In this document: positions 1 to 7,744 of the stretch, piece by piece
How the letters are laid out: each line of letters begins with the position of its first letter
Numbering within the stretch: position 1 is the first letter of the stretch
Source: Trichodesmium sp. MAG_R03
GTDB taxonomy: Bacteria; Cyanobacteriota; Cyanobacteriia; Cyanobacteriales; Microcoleaceae
Assembly (NCBI GenBank): GCA_023356535.1
Contig: JAKQYF010000026.1
Span: forward strand, 1 to 34,678
Length of the DNA stretch: 34,678 bases
Direction of reading: 5' to 3'
Made by a program: the position numbers and the translations under genes
The notes under the pieces: generated by a model
What the model saw: the letters and a program-made list of their open reading frames with translations, nothing else
What the model was told of the DNA's origin: nothing
Database searches by the model: none

Positions 1-213
1 TTCTATGCCCACATTCTTCAAAATCATAGAAGCTGCTAATGAGGACATTCTTAATACGGCACGACTACCATCAGTAATATTAACTGCATGAACTCTACCT
101 TTGAGAGTTTCAGCCATTTGGATCATGTGAGTGGGCTCAGCTCCTTTGGGTGGTGCTACTTCAGCAGTGATGAGAAATTCTCCTGATTTTACCGCATTGC
201 GAAATCTATTCAT
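1..213 (-). CDS. metF: methylenetetrahydrofolate reductase family protein (N-terminal part, cut by window edge)
   Basis: Only the first 71 codons lie in the window; the rest runs off the left edge. Reverse translation begins MNRFRNAVKSGEFLITAEVA and continues through APPKGAEPTHM and VHAVNITDGSRAVLRMSS. This is the usual start of the cyanobacterial methylenetetrahydrofolate reductase family: a TIM-barrel flavoprotein that reduces 5,10-methylene-THF to 5-methyl-THF in the cytoplasm for methionine synthesis. The Glu in TAEV and the Asp in NITDG fit the conserved first strands. It lies 85 bp downstream of trpS on the same strand, so the two may be cotranscribed. The family call rests on recognising the N-terminus; catalytic residues further on cannot be checked. 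Confidence 0.8.
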   Translation of the reverse strand, partial: MNRFRNAVKSGEFLITAEVAPPKGAEPTHMIQMAETLKGRVHAVNITDGSRAVLRMSSLAASMILKNVGIE

Positions 214-298
214 TGATTCGTATTTGCTTATTTAGTTATGGTTAAGTTTGTAATTTTTGTTATTAACTATTGGATAAATTAACTTAAGCATTCAGCTG

Positions 299-1327
299 TT
301 AGCTATCAGTTTCTCCATTCCTTCTCGATATAGAATAACCTAAAGCTTTTTTTACTTTTTCTAGAGTTTGATTAGCGATCGCTTCTGCTTTTTGCTTTCC
401 TTCCGCTAAAACAGATTTCAGATAACCTTGATTATCCATTACTGCTTTATATTTTGTTTGAATTGGTGTTAAAGCTTCAATAGTCGCCTCAGTTAATAAA
501 GGCTTAAATTTACCCCATCCCATATCTTGACATTCTCTTATTACCTCTTCCTTTGTTTTAGCTGAAAATAATTCATAAAGAGTCAATAAATTATTACATT
601 CAGGTCGTTCAGGATTATCAAATTCCAAACCTTTAACAGCATCTGTTTTGCAACGTTTAATTTTTTTAGTAATTACATCTGGTGGATCTAACAGATTAAT
701 TCTACTCAATTCTGAAGGGTCAGATTTAGACATTTTGCTAGTACCATCTGTCAAACTCATTACCCGTGCACCTTCTTTTCTAATCAAAGGGTCTGGTAAA
801 TTTAATATAGTTTCTCCCTGACCAAATTGATGATTAAACCTAGCTGCTATATCGCGGGTAAGTTCTAAATGTTGTTTTTGGTCTTCTCCAACAGGAACTT
901 TATCTGCATCATAAAGTAGAATATCTGCAGCCATTAAAACTGGATAATCCAATAAACCTGTACCTACATTTTCTCCCTGTTTAATTGCTTTTTCCTTAAA
1001 TTGAATCATATCTGTCAACCAATTCAGGGGAGTGATACAGTTGAGAAACCATGTCAATTCACTATGAGCGGGAATATGAGATTGCACGAATATGGTAGAG
1101 TGATTCAGATCTATACCGCAGGCTAAATATAAAGCGGCAATAGTATAGGTATCTTTAGTTAGTGTAACGGGATTATGGGGTACTGTAATCGCGTGTAAAT
1201 CTACTACACAGAAAAAATTGTCGTATTCTTCTTGTCCTTTTACCCAGTTGCGAATTGCGCCTAAATAGTTCCCAATATGAAGGTTTCCAGTTGGTTGAAC
1301 TCCAGAGAGTACGCGCTGTTTACCCAT
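299..1327 (-). CDS. trpS: tryptophanyl-tRNA synthetase
   Basis: Class I aminoacyl-tRNA synthetase that charges tRNA-Trp in the cytoplasm. At 342 residues it is the normal length for bacterial TrpRS. The class I signatures are intact: HIGN at residues 17-20 (after GVQPTGNL) and KMSKS at 198-202, with the GEDQ and HLELTRD segments of the active site around 147-158. The start is an ATG; no strong Shine-Dalgarno is visible just upstream. The gene stands alone on its upstream side, with transposon debris beyond, and is followed by the metF-type gene on the same strand. Nothing in it looks damaged. Confidence 0.97.
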   Translation of the reverse strand: MGKQRVLSGVQPTGNLHIGNYLGAIRNWVKGQEEYDNFFCVVDLHAITVPHNPVTLTKDTYTIAALYLACGIDLNHSTIFVQSHIPAHSELTWFLNCITPLNWLTDMIQFKEKAIKQGENVGTGLLDYPVLMAADILLYDADKVPVGEDQKQHLELTRDIAARFNHQFGQGETILNLPDPLIRKEGARVMSLTDGTSKMSKSDPSELSRINLLDPPDVITKKIKRCKTDAVKGLEFDNPERPECNNLLTLYELFSAKTKEEVIRECQDMGWGKFKPLLTEATIEALTPIQTKYKAVMDNQGYLKSVLAEGKQKAEAIANQTLEKVKKALGYSISRRNGETDS

Positions 1328-1510
1328 TATTTTTCTAACTTCAAGTTGTTCAAAATTAATTAATATTTAACAATAACATATTAAGTACCTCCTTGAATAT
1401 TATCTGCAGAAAAATTAAAAATCAAAAGCCAAAAGTTATTAAGTTATGAATTATCACTACCTCCGGCTTAACCCAGAGGCTTGAAATGTTTATCAAATCA
1501 GTAAATAGAG

Positions 1511-1740
1511 GATAAATTGGCCAAATTGCATAGGGAAATAGAAGCGGGAAAACTAGCAGTATTTATGATTGACGAATGCCATCTGCTATGGTTGGGATGT
1601 ATGAGGTTATGCTTGGGGAAGAACAGATATAAAGAAGAGAAATTCCGATTAAAAATCAAAAATTAAGACATACTTATTATGGAACTTTAGACTATCAAAC
1701 AAAGGAATTTATAGTTCAAGAGTATCAAAGAAGAAATTGC
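1511..1740 (+). pseudogene. IS630-family transposase remnant
   Basis: An out-of-frame scrap of an IS630-type transposase. One frame reads DKLAKLHREIEAGKLAVFMIDECHLLW in pieces up to about 1660, carrying the MIDE segment with the second catalytic Asp of the DDE triad. After a frameshift a second frame reads HTYYGTLDYQTKEFIVQEY. Both ends of the gene, the first and last catalytic acids and any terminal repeats are missing, so it cannot move. It abuts an IS4-type scrap directly, which means two unrelated insertions decayed in the same trpS-side spacer. Confidence 0.8.
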
Positions 1741-1869
1741 TAAAATTTATGTAAAAAGATGGGAAATTGAACTGTTATGGAAATTCTTAAAAATGCACTT
1801 AAAATTAGATATATTGATGACAAAAAAATAATTATATCTCCATTCAAATATATAGCTACTATCGTTAGT
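1739..1869 (+). pseudogene. IS4-family transposase remnant (C-terminal YREK region)
   Basis: The segment from 1739 translates AKIYVKRWEIELLWKFLK, which contains the IS4 signature Y-x2-R-x3-E-x6-K with its catalytic Glu (Y at 1748, signature ending near 1792). It continues MHLKLDIL to a stop; a shifted frame then gives ISIQIYSYYR, matching the part that normally follows. Everything upstream of the signature is gone and is replaced by the IS630 scrap. It is non-functional. Confidence 0.78.
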
Positions 1870-2133
1870 CTGTCTGAAGATGTTAAATTTTATTAAGAGA
1901 TTTAACATTTCTCATTTTTAAGATATTTTTTGCGCTTCGTACTGCTATGGGATATGAAAAACGCAGTTCCTCCGGAGGAGGCTAACTAATAGCTAATAAC
2001 TGATAACTGAAATGACATCCTAAATTTATTGGAATATGCTATATATTTCAATCAAAGATATTGTCTTAATTTTACGATAAAATGCAAATAATTATTCCAA
2101 AATCTCATATAAGAATATTTCTGAATCAAAAAA

Positions 2134-2514
2134 ATGAAGCCCAAAATCAAGGATATTACTGCTTGGAAACAAGCTGAACTACTAATGCAACCTGCTTTTA
2201 TTAGAATACTAGATCATATTCGAAAAGAACTCGAAAATTCTTGTTGGAAAGGTACTTATGAAGAAGTACAAACACCAATTCCAGGTTATAGATTAGATTT
2301 ACAATATCAAGACAAAAAAATTAGCATTAATGTCTGGGAACTCTGTTATCAAGTTTGTTTTAGTAACTATTTTTCTACTCATTCTGCTGACGAAGGAGTA
2401 GAAGTAGATATTGACATCAAACTACTTAATCAAGAAGGAAATGTTAATTGGGATATGCTTGATGAAAAGGCTCTAAAAGTAGTACAAAATATGATGTCAG
2501 ATTTACCTAAATAG
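2134..2514 (+). CDS. conserved cyanobacterial protein of unknown function
   Basis: A 126-residue soluble, acidic protein without signal peptide or membrane segment. It starts MKPKIKDITAWKQAE and has a central IPGYRLDLQYQ / WELCYQVCF region followed by an acidic EVDIDIKLL stretch. I recognise it as a small protein conserved across cyanobacteria, but no function is known to me and no catalytic motif is apparent. The reading frame is intact and codon use resembles its neighbours. The oddity is the 3' end: the TAG stop at 2512-2514 is the first three bases of a MITE terminal repeat, so the insertion supplies the stop and may have replaced the original last residues. It stands alone between transposon debris and ygfZ. 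Confidence 0.75.
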   Translation: MKPKIKDITAWKQAELLMQPAFIRILDHIRKELENSCWKGTYEEVQTPIPGYRLDLQYQDKKISINVWELCYQVCFSNYFSTHSADEGVEVDIDIKLLNQEGNVNWDMLDEKALKVVQNMMSDLPK

Positions 2515-2601
2515 GACTTACATAGCACCGCTATATATTGTGTATAAATTTCTTATTTTCCAGATATTACTACTACAATTAGTGCCATTGTGTAAGTCCT
2601 G
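2512..2601. mobile_element. 90-bp MITE, GGACTTAC family
   Basis: Begins TAGGACTTACATAG and ends TGTAAGTCCTG, giving about 10-bp terminal inverted repeats. The interior matches, in opposite orientation, the element at 10674-10763 almost throughout (for example the GCACTAATTGTAGT core). No coding capacity. Flanking 5-mers (CTAAA and TAGAT) do not match, so any target duplication has decayed. Confidence 0.8.
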
Positions 2602-2921
2602 TAGATGAACCAGTAGGGAAGTTGCATACAATACCCCAGAGGGTAATCATTATACTTTTTCCTGGTTTTAGCAATTATGCTCTACTAGGCAGAAAAATCA
2701 AGGGAGAAATATATCCGACTACCTCCTCTAAATTACCATTTCTCCTGACTACTGACTACTACAAAGAGCAAAAAAAACTTTTTCAGTAAACCCTAAGTAG
2801 TCTAACTTCAGTCAATAAAATTGGTATAACTTTGCTAAATTTATTTTATTTCTAGAGAAATTCTTTCAGAAAAAAATAAATATTTGTACAAACAAAAATC
2901 AAGATTAAATGAAATAAAACT
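2602..2921. other. spacer without recognised gene
   Basis: AT-rich spacer between the MITE and the ygfZ-like gene. I see no open frame with family resemblance, no tRNA and no clear terminator. Any promoter of the ygfZ-like gene should lie here, but no convincing -35/-10 pair stands out. Confidence 0.5.
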
Positions 2922-3971
2922 ATGAACCAGAAATTACAAAATGTTCAAACATCTAATGGAGCAACTTTTGAAAACTTCATTCCTATTAGTTTTGGTAACG
3001 ATACTCAAGCAATAGAAGCGATAAAACAGGGAGTAGCTCTATGCGATCGCTCACATTGGGGACTAATACAAATTTCTGACGATGACCGTCTACGGTTTAT
3101 CCATAACCAAAGCACCAATAACTTCAATATTTTACAACCAGGACAAGGTTGTGAGACAGTTTTCGTCACACCTACTGCTCGGACCATTGACTTAGCAACA
3201 GCTTACGTTACAGAAAGTGCCATTTTTTTGCTTGTCTCTCCGACCCGCTGTCAAAAGTTAGTAGAATGGTTTGACCGTTATCTTTTCCCGATGGATAAGG
3301 TAGAAGTAAAAGATATTAGTAGTGAATACTCTATATTTAGTCTCATCGGAATAGAGAGCAAAAACTTGATAGCAAAGTTAGCAGCTACAACTCCCTCAAA
3401 TGTATCCCATGCTAGTCATCAGTTAATAAGTCTGGAAAATTTACAAGTTAGGGTGGCCGTCGGTAGTGGGTTAACAACAGAGGGATACACCTTAATAATA
3501 CCTGTGAATAATGCTGCTGAAGTTTGGCAAATGTTGGTAGAAGCAGGAGCAGTACCAATAGGCGATCGCTCGTGGCAACAACTGAGAATACAACAAGGTC
3601 GTCCCGCACCAGACTATGAACTTACAGATGATTACAACCCTTTGGAAGCAGGCTTATGGAATACCATTTCTTTTGAAAAAGGTTGTTATATTGGTCAAGA
3701 AACCATTGCCCGTTTAAACACATATAAAGGTGTTAAACAAAGACTTTGGGGAGTGCGTTTAAATGGGAAAGCAGAATTAGGAAATGTAGTAAAAATTGGG
3801 GATAAAAAAGTAGGGAAATTGACAAGTTGCACAGAAACTAATGATGGTTATTTTGGTTTAGTTTATATTAGAACAAAAGCAGGAGGAGTAGGTTTAAAAG
3901 TGCAAGTGGGAGAGATAGAAGGAGAAGTAGTTGAAGTACCTTTTCTGACACATCAAGATATTGATAGTTAG
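2922..3971 (+). CDS. ygfZ: YgfZ/GcvT-like folate-binding protein
   Basis: A 349-residue cytoplasmic protein of the aminomethyltransferase-fold superfamily. The diagnostic signature KGCYIGQE is at residues 253-260, as in YgfZ proteins, which bind tetrahydrofolate and help maintain or repair iron-sulfur clusters. The GcvT-type N-terminal part (CDRSHWGLIQISDDDR, about 41-56) is present, and a C-terminal beta-barrel-like part follows residue 270. YgfZ is preferred over glycine-cleavage T protein because the KGCYxGQE motif is specific and the length is slightly short for GcvT. The ATG is preceded by an AT-rich leader with no strong Shine-Dalgarno. Two HIP1 octamers lie inside. It is a lone gene; its neighbours do not add to the functional call. 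Confidence 0.88.
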   Translation: MNQKLQNVQTSNGATFENFIPISFGNDTQAIEAIKQGVALCDRSHWGLIQISDDDRLRFIHNQSTNNFNILQPGQGCETVFVTPTARTIDLATAYVTESAIFLLVSPTRCQKLVEWFDRYLFPMDKVEVKDISSEYSIFSLIGIESKNLIAKLAATTPSNVSHASHQLISLENLQVRVAVGSGLTTEGYTLIIPVNNAAEVWQMLVEAGAVPIGDRSWQQLRIQQGRPAPDYELTDDYNPLEAGLWNTISFEKGCYIGQETIARLNTYKGVKQRLWGVRLNGKAELGNVVKIGDKKVGKLTSCTETNDGYFGLVYIRTKAGGVGLKVQVGEIEGEVVEVPFLTHQDIDS

Positions 3972-4332
3972 GAAATTTTTGGCACAAATAATACAATATT
4001 CTCAAAAACTTTTCTACTTGGCTATTGAGCAGAGGACACACCTCTAAGCTAATACTCATTTAAAATGCGTATTAGTAAGCTAGAATTTAGAATTTAGAAT
4101 TTAGAATGGTCTTTTCTCTGAACGAGGCTCATAACAATAAGCCATTTAAATCCACAAAAGCTTAATACAAATTTAATAAACTTGGTATACCAATCCTAAA
4201 TCATTATGTAAAATTACATAGCTTCTTAAAAATAGCTCCAACTCCTATTCCTTCTGCCTCCTGCCTGAAAACAGTCCATTTTTCTCACGAATCAGATAGA
4301 ATTGCTATATAATACCTGACTGAGTTTGAGCT
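3972..4332. other. spacer with heptamer repeat
   Basis: No gene recognised. It contains a short tandem array, TAGAATT three times plus TAGAAT (4081-4107), of the heptameric kind common in cyanobacterial spacers, and a lone AATTGCTATATAATA end near 4301 resembling the terminus of the 140-bp repeat family found elsewhere in this window. Confidence 0.6.
4081..4107. repeat. tandem heptamer TAGAATT
   Basis: Read directly: three full copies of TAGAATT and one TAGAAT. Short tandemly repeated heptamers of this type are frequent in filamentous cyanobacteria; no function is implied. Confidence 0.85.
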
Positions 4333-4374
4333 TGGTAAGATTTTGGACGCAAATAAAATAAAATTGCTATATAT
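4333..4374 (-). repeat. terminal fragment of the 140-bp dispersed repeat
   Basis: On the minus strand it reads ATATATAGCAATTTTATTTT followed by a GCGTCCAAAATCTTACCA-like stretch, matching the left 40 bases of the copies at 17541 and 30465. The remainder is absent. It touches the stop codon of yidD. Confidence 0.65.
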
Positions 4375-4592
4375 TACTTTTTAGGGGGTACTGGATCATA
4401 ACCACCTGGATCAAAAGGATGACAACGTAAAATTCGCATAATTGCCATTGAACTACCTTGAAAAATTCCAAATCTTTCTATCGCTTCCATCGCATATTCT
4501 GAACAAGTTGGTTGAAAACGACATGATGGAGGTAACATTGGTGAAATGAAAATTTTGTAACCTTTAATTAATCCAATTAATAATACTTTCAT
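4374..4592 (-). CDS. yidD: membrane protein insertion efficiency factor YidD
   Basis: A 72-residue protein starting [18 protein letters not shown] and containing the family hallmark [13 protein letters not shown], with later [14 protein letters not shown]. YidD is a small amphipathic inner-membrane-associated protein that assists YidC-dependent insertion. I chose the ATG at 4592; the frame could extend two codons to a TTG at 4598, but the family normally starts at this MK. In many bacteria yidD sits between rnpA and yidC; here that cluster is 22 kb away (26.9-29.7 kb). No Shine-Dalgarno stands out. Length and cysteines are typical. Confidence 0.95.
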   Translation of the reverse strand: MKVLLIGLIKGYKIFISPMLPPSCRFQPTCSEYAMEAIERFGIFQGSSMAIMRILRCHPFDPGGYDPVPPKK

Positions 4593-4628
4593 ATCCAAAT
4601 CAAAAGTCTAGCTAAATTTTGTTAACAA

Positions 4629-4659
4629 AAGGTATCTCCCCTTAATGCTGAGATACCTT
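4629..4659. repeat. perfect 10-bp hairpin upstream of yidD
   Basis: AAGGTATCTC, an 11-nt loop, then GAGATACCTT. No T-run follows on the plus strand; on the minus strand it is followed by CTTTTG only. It lies 37 bp before the yidD start, so it could be a leader hairpin, or part of the flank of the adjacent IS605-derived element. Confidence 0.5.
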
Positions 4660-4666
4660 GAAAAAT

Positions 4667-4924
4667 TTACCGAAAAATTGGGTTTAAAGCCTCCCCCATA
4701 AGCGGGCAACTTTTTAGTTGATTTTTTTTCACAGGTTATGTCCTTCTTGCTTTTTAGTTCACAAGAAATATATTAGTCGCGGGTGGGCATACCGAGACAA
4801 AAAACGGACAGGTCGGCCAGCAGCCAGACTACTGCCAAAGTAGCAGCAGCCTGTGAGATGTCAACCCGCCGAGGGGCTACGGCTCAGTTGTTACCCAGTG
4901 CCTTTAGGCCGGGGAGGATGTCAA
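4667..4924 (+). mobile_element. IS200/IS605-derived non-coding element, copy 1
   Basis: Starts TTACCGAAAAATTGGG and ends with the hairpin region TAGGCCGGGGAGGATGTCAA, which resembles right ends of IS200/IS605 elements. The whole sequence recurs in inverted orientation at 12964-13359; copy 1 has lost about 140 internal bases relative to that copy. No tnpA or tnpB is left. The interior has several stem-loops (for example CCTCCCCCATAAGCGGG and the CCGCCGAGGGGCTACGG region) as expected for single-strand transposition ends or an associated structured RNA. Confidence 0.65.
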
Positions 4925-4935
4925 TCTTACTGAAT

Positions 4936-5045
4936 CAGGACTTACGCAAAGGCTTTATATATAGTGCCTTGGTACGTTACGAAGTGCGCAATTCAAGTCG
5001 CGCAGCGAAATACGCTCTACCAATAGCGTTCATGGGTAAGTCCTA
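4936..5045. mobile_element. 110-bp MITE, GGACTTAC family, with 5-bp target duplication
   Basis: Begins CAGGACTTACGCAAAGG and ends GGGTAAGTCCTA. It is flanked by TGAAT on both sides (4931-4935 and 5046-5050), an exact 5-bp target duplication. The interior matches the copy at 26566-26697, which differs mainly by a 22-bp insert. It landed 11 bp from the end of the IS605-derived element. Confidence 0.85.
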
Positions 5046-5058
5046 TGAATTTATCTAA

Positions 5059-5356
5059 ATGTTGGCAGAAGACCCGCGCTCTCCTGTGGGGGAGAGTCGG
5101 GATGAATGCCCATCAATCTTGCGGTTTTACAAATAATCTGTTAGAATGAGGGACATAAACCCAAGCATAAACATTTGGGCTGCGGGAGGAGCAGTTTCAG
5201 TCTATGGAGCGATCGTAAGACCCTAAGAGAGCAAATCTCGTATATACGGGTGCTATGAAGCAGAAAGCTCCTAACAGCAATGCTATTAGGGAATTCCGCA
5301 CAGCAATGCTAGGGAATCCCGCTCTGTCTCGTAAGAGCAGCGTCGGGAGGATATAA
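5059..5356 (+). pseudogene. IS605-type TnpB 3' end with structured right end
   Basis: From 5148 the sequence translates MRDINPSINIWAAGGAVSVY then GAIVRP and a stop. This is the C-terminus of a TnpB-type protein: RDINPSIN matches the last RuvC Asp motif (D-x-N-A-A-x-N) and the tail matches common cyanobacterial versions. The region after the stop holds nested hairpins ending CGTCGGGAGGATAT, the position where TnpB elements encode their guide RNA scaffold. Upstream, 5079-5096 is a perfect CTCTCC/GGAGAG hairpin that may be the other element end. More than 90% of the gene is missing, so it is inactive. Confidence 0.65.
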
Positions 5357-5395
5357 ATACTTAATATTGATATATTATAATATAATACTTATTAT

Positions 5396-6277
5396 TTAAA
5401 CTGTGATCTTCTCTTGTTTTGTTAAACACATAGCAATTCCTTTTTCATAATAAGCTGCCTCATTAATAAAAACTGGCCATACAGGACTCTCTTCTTGATA
5501 AGAAATTGTTTGATTATCAAAAGTTAAAAACATTGGCTCACCTGGACTTAATTTTTGATAATCTCTCCCTTGTAACTGAGGATGAATCATTGCTACTATT
5601 TCTCCATCCTCAGTTTTAGGATAATCCACAAATTTTAAATGTTTATAAATGACCAGATCCCTATTTATATGATGTAGCTTACCTTCATTAAAATGTTCAA
5701 TAAAATCTAAACTTATCTGAACTAATTTTTCTGTTTTATAAAATAAATCTGCCTGCAAAATTCCTTGAGCTATAGGACCTACTTCAATGGCAAAACCACC
5801 TTCACAAATGGAATTTATAAAAGAATTTTCTCTTTCTGGATTAAAACAACTATAAACTTTCACATTGGGCTCAACTGAACTTAAATAAGCAGCAATTTTT
5901 AAGTTAAAGGGATAATAATTTACCAAAATAATTGTTAATCCCATGTTAGCAGTAGTAGTATGCAAATCCAAGATAAAATCAAATTTAGGATTACCTTTTG
6001 GTCCTAGTATTTGATTGATAAATTTGGCTCTATTTTCTTCATAGTTAAGGTTTGTATTATTGTCTAAATCCTCCATTTTAAAACAACGATTTAAATCTGT
6101 ATCAATGTATCTTTTAACTAATTCAAATCCTTGAGGATTAGCTAATAATGTTTTAGTCTCAAAATTTTTTCTGTTAATCAAGTCTGGAAACTTTTCAAAT
6201 TTTTTTATAAGGTATATTCCTGTAAATTCATTTCCATGTGTTCCTCCGACAATTGCTAATTTATTAATTTTTTTCAT
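5396..6277 (-). CDS. aspartoacylase family zinc hydrolase
   Basis: A 293-residue cytoplasmic enzyme of the AstE/AspA branch of the M14-like carboxypeptidase fold, expected to release acetate and aspartate from N-acetylaspartate. The zinc ligands of the family are visible: H14 and E17 in GGTHGNEFTG, and H106 in DLHTTTANMG. The substrate-binding DLNRCF is at residues 61-66 and the catalytic Glu is E165 in AIEVGP. Length is as usual for the cyanobacterial proteins annotated as probable aspartoacylase. The true substrate in cyanobacteria is not known to me. The ATG start is followed directly by the conserved core, so no longer start is likely. It precedes no obvious partner; the next minus-strand gene upstream is the M15-like protein, 50 bp away. 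Confidence 0.9.
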   Translation of the reverse strand: MKKINKLAIVGGTHGNEFTGIYLIKKFEKFPDLINRKNFETKTLLANPQGFELVKRYIDTDLNRCFKMEDLDNNTNLNYEENRAKFINQILGPKGNPKFDFILDLHTTTANMGLTIILVNYYPFNLKIAAYLSSVEPNVKVYSCFNPERENSFINSICEGGFAIEVGPIAQGILQADLFYKTEKLVQISLDFIEHFNEGKLHHINRDLVIYKHLKFVDYPKTEDGEIVAMIHPQLQGRDYQKLSPGEPMFLTFDNQTISYQEESPVWPVFINEAAYYEKGIAMCLTKQEKITV

Positions 6278-6327
6278 TATACTAAATTTAAATTATTTAC
6301 CCATACTTAATTCTTGATTTTCTCGAA

Positions 6328-7185
6328 CTAACTCTGATTCTTTTCTAATTCTTTAGAGATGGTACTAGGTAGATTTTTATAAAAAGTTTCTAGACTATGG
6401 CGATCCCCTACATAACGCCAATGCCAAGGTTCATAACCCACACCTTTTTGATGATCAACAGGCATCATTTCAAAACTAAAGTAGGCAGCATTATTTTTTA
6501 GCCACTGAAAAGCTGGTGTATTTTCAAATGCCACATTTTGGTAAGTTTCAGGTGCATTTTTATCACCAATATCAACAGCATAACCTGTTATATATTCCCC
6601 AGAACTTAGAGGTGAAAAGTTATTAGTAGAATTTTCCTCAATAGTATTAGTATTGTTTACCAAAGCTTCTAACTCAGATTTAGACTGAAATCCTCTTAAA
6701 GCTACTAAATTAATACCATCATTTCTAGCAGCATAAAGCATTTCCTGAAACTTGTTTGCTGCATTGATTTGTAATCTAACATCACTATCAGAAACTATAT
6801 GTTCTAGTTCTATTTCTGCTATTTGTGAGTAAGGCAAATCTGCAAGAGGATTTTTCTCTGGTTCAATTATAGGAGTTTCTTCTCTAGAAGAATTAGCCAC
6901 TTTAATATTATCAGTTTCAGTTTGAGGTAATGAAGCATTGACTTGGTTAAGATGAAATTGAATTTGTAACCCTAGAGTAACTACTCCCGCCAGAACAACT
7001 ATCCCCACCCAACTCCAAATCCATTTTTTGTTATTATTTTGAGTGAGGATAATTTCTTCATCCTTTTGAGGATCTCGCACTGCTTCGGGAATCTCATCCA
7101 CAATAGTTTCTTGGACTAATAATAAATTTTCTGACAGACTTTCCTTGTTCAAAGCTTCACTCCTGCTGCTGAATTTCAAAATCAT
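6328..7185 (-). CDS. membrane-anchored VanY/M15-like D-Ala-D-Ala carboxypeptidase homologue, one zinc ligand replaced
   Basis: 285 residues: an acidic cytoplasmic N-terminus (1-53), a membrane segment at about 55-75 (WIWSWVGIVVLAGVVTLGLQ), a linker, and a C-terminal peptidase M15B-type domain (about 128-285) facing the periplasm. Family members trim D-Ala from peptidoglycan stem peptides using Zn held by the His and Asp of SxHxxGxAxD plus a later His. Here the region reads GEYITGYAVDIGD: D205 is present but Tyr198 stands where the family has His. The catalytic Glu and third ligand look intact (YEPWHW, E252 and H255). The fold is clear; activity is doubtful. It lies 50 bp upstream of the aspartoacylase gene on the same strand, with a dispersed repeat just before its promoter region. 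Confidence 0.82.
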   Translation of the reverse strand: MILKFSSRSEALNKESLSENLLLVQETIVDEIPEAVRDPQKDEEIILTQNNNKKWIWSWVGIVVLAGVVTLGLQIQFHLNQVNASLPQTETDNIKVANSSREETPIIEPEKNPLADLPYSQIAEIELEHIVSDSDVRLQINAANKFQEMLYAARNDGINLVALRGFQSKSELEALVNNTNTIEENSTNNFSPLSSGEYITGYAVDIGDKNAPETYQNVAFENTPAFQWLKNNAAYFSFEMMPVDHQKGVGYEPWHWRYVGDRHSLETFYKNLPSTISKELEKNQS

Positions 7186-7242
7186 TTTTTACTCTACAAT
7201 GTTAAAGGGAAGTTTAGTTTATTTTATAGAATTCTGTTTCAA

Positions 7243-7388
7243 ATCCCGAGCAATTCGCCCATAGGTTGTAACAATTCAAAAACTAGAAATAAACTCTAAA
7301 AGTCTTATCCATTAAGCAATACTCCAAACCTATTATCAAAAAGTGGCAAGATTTTTGGCATGAATAAAATAGAATTGCTATATAATAG
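7243..7388 (-). repeat. 140-bp dispersed repeat, copy A
   Basis: Reads on the minus strand from TATATAGCAATTCTATTTTA through TTGTTACAACC. Same order of blocks as copies at 17541, 19232 (truncated) and 30465. It lies between the M15-like gene and the Uma2 fragment. The family termini TATAGCAATCC / GGATTGCTATA form an inverted repeat; here the far terminus is degenerate. Confidence 0.75.
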
Positions 7389-7401
7389 TAGTTATATTAA
7401 C

Positions 7402-7653
7402 TTAGGCTAAACCACTGATTAAATCAATGGACGCGGTACTAGCTGAAATTTCTACGATTAATTCTGGAGCACCTTCTACATAATCATCTTTGCTCATTAT
7501 AGATTGTCCATTTTTAGTAATTCTGAGTAAAGCGTCAGGTTGAGGTTCATTGTTGGCATCAAGACGTACTGCACAACTATCCCCTACTTTAACTCCAGGT
7601 GTAGCTAACCAATATGTGCCTAAGCAAGCCATAATTAAGAGTATGAGGTTCAA
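7402..7653 (-). pseudogene. Uma2/DUF820 fragment
   Basis: An 83-codon frame opening with TTG. It contains the middle of a Uma2-type protein (PD-(D/E)XK-like fold): LGTYWLATPGVKVGDSCAVR, then NEPQPDALLRI, and YVEGAPELIVEISASTAS, which includes the conserved E-P-x-PD and ELIVEI blocks carrying the putative nuclease residues. Intact family members have about 180-200 residues; both the N-terminal third and the C-terminal third are absent, and the frame ends soon after SIDL. It is flanked by a dispersed repeat on one side. Most likely a dead fragment of a family that is hugely expanded in filamentous cyanobacteria. Confidence 0.8.
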
Positions 7654-7744
7654 AATTCAAAGCGTGTTAGTTTGTCTCCATTCTTTAGGGGTGGAATTGT
7701 TTTTTTTGGGGTTTTAATATAATTTTAAACATAGTCAATTACCT

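Noticed and set aside
4783-5058. 91-codon frame across the IS605-derived element and MITE
   Set aside because: It spans two mobile elements and has no protein-family resemblance.
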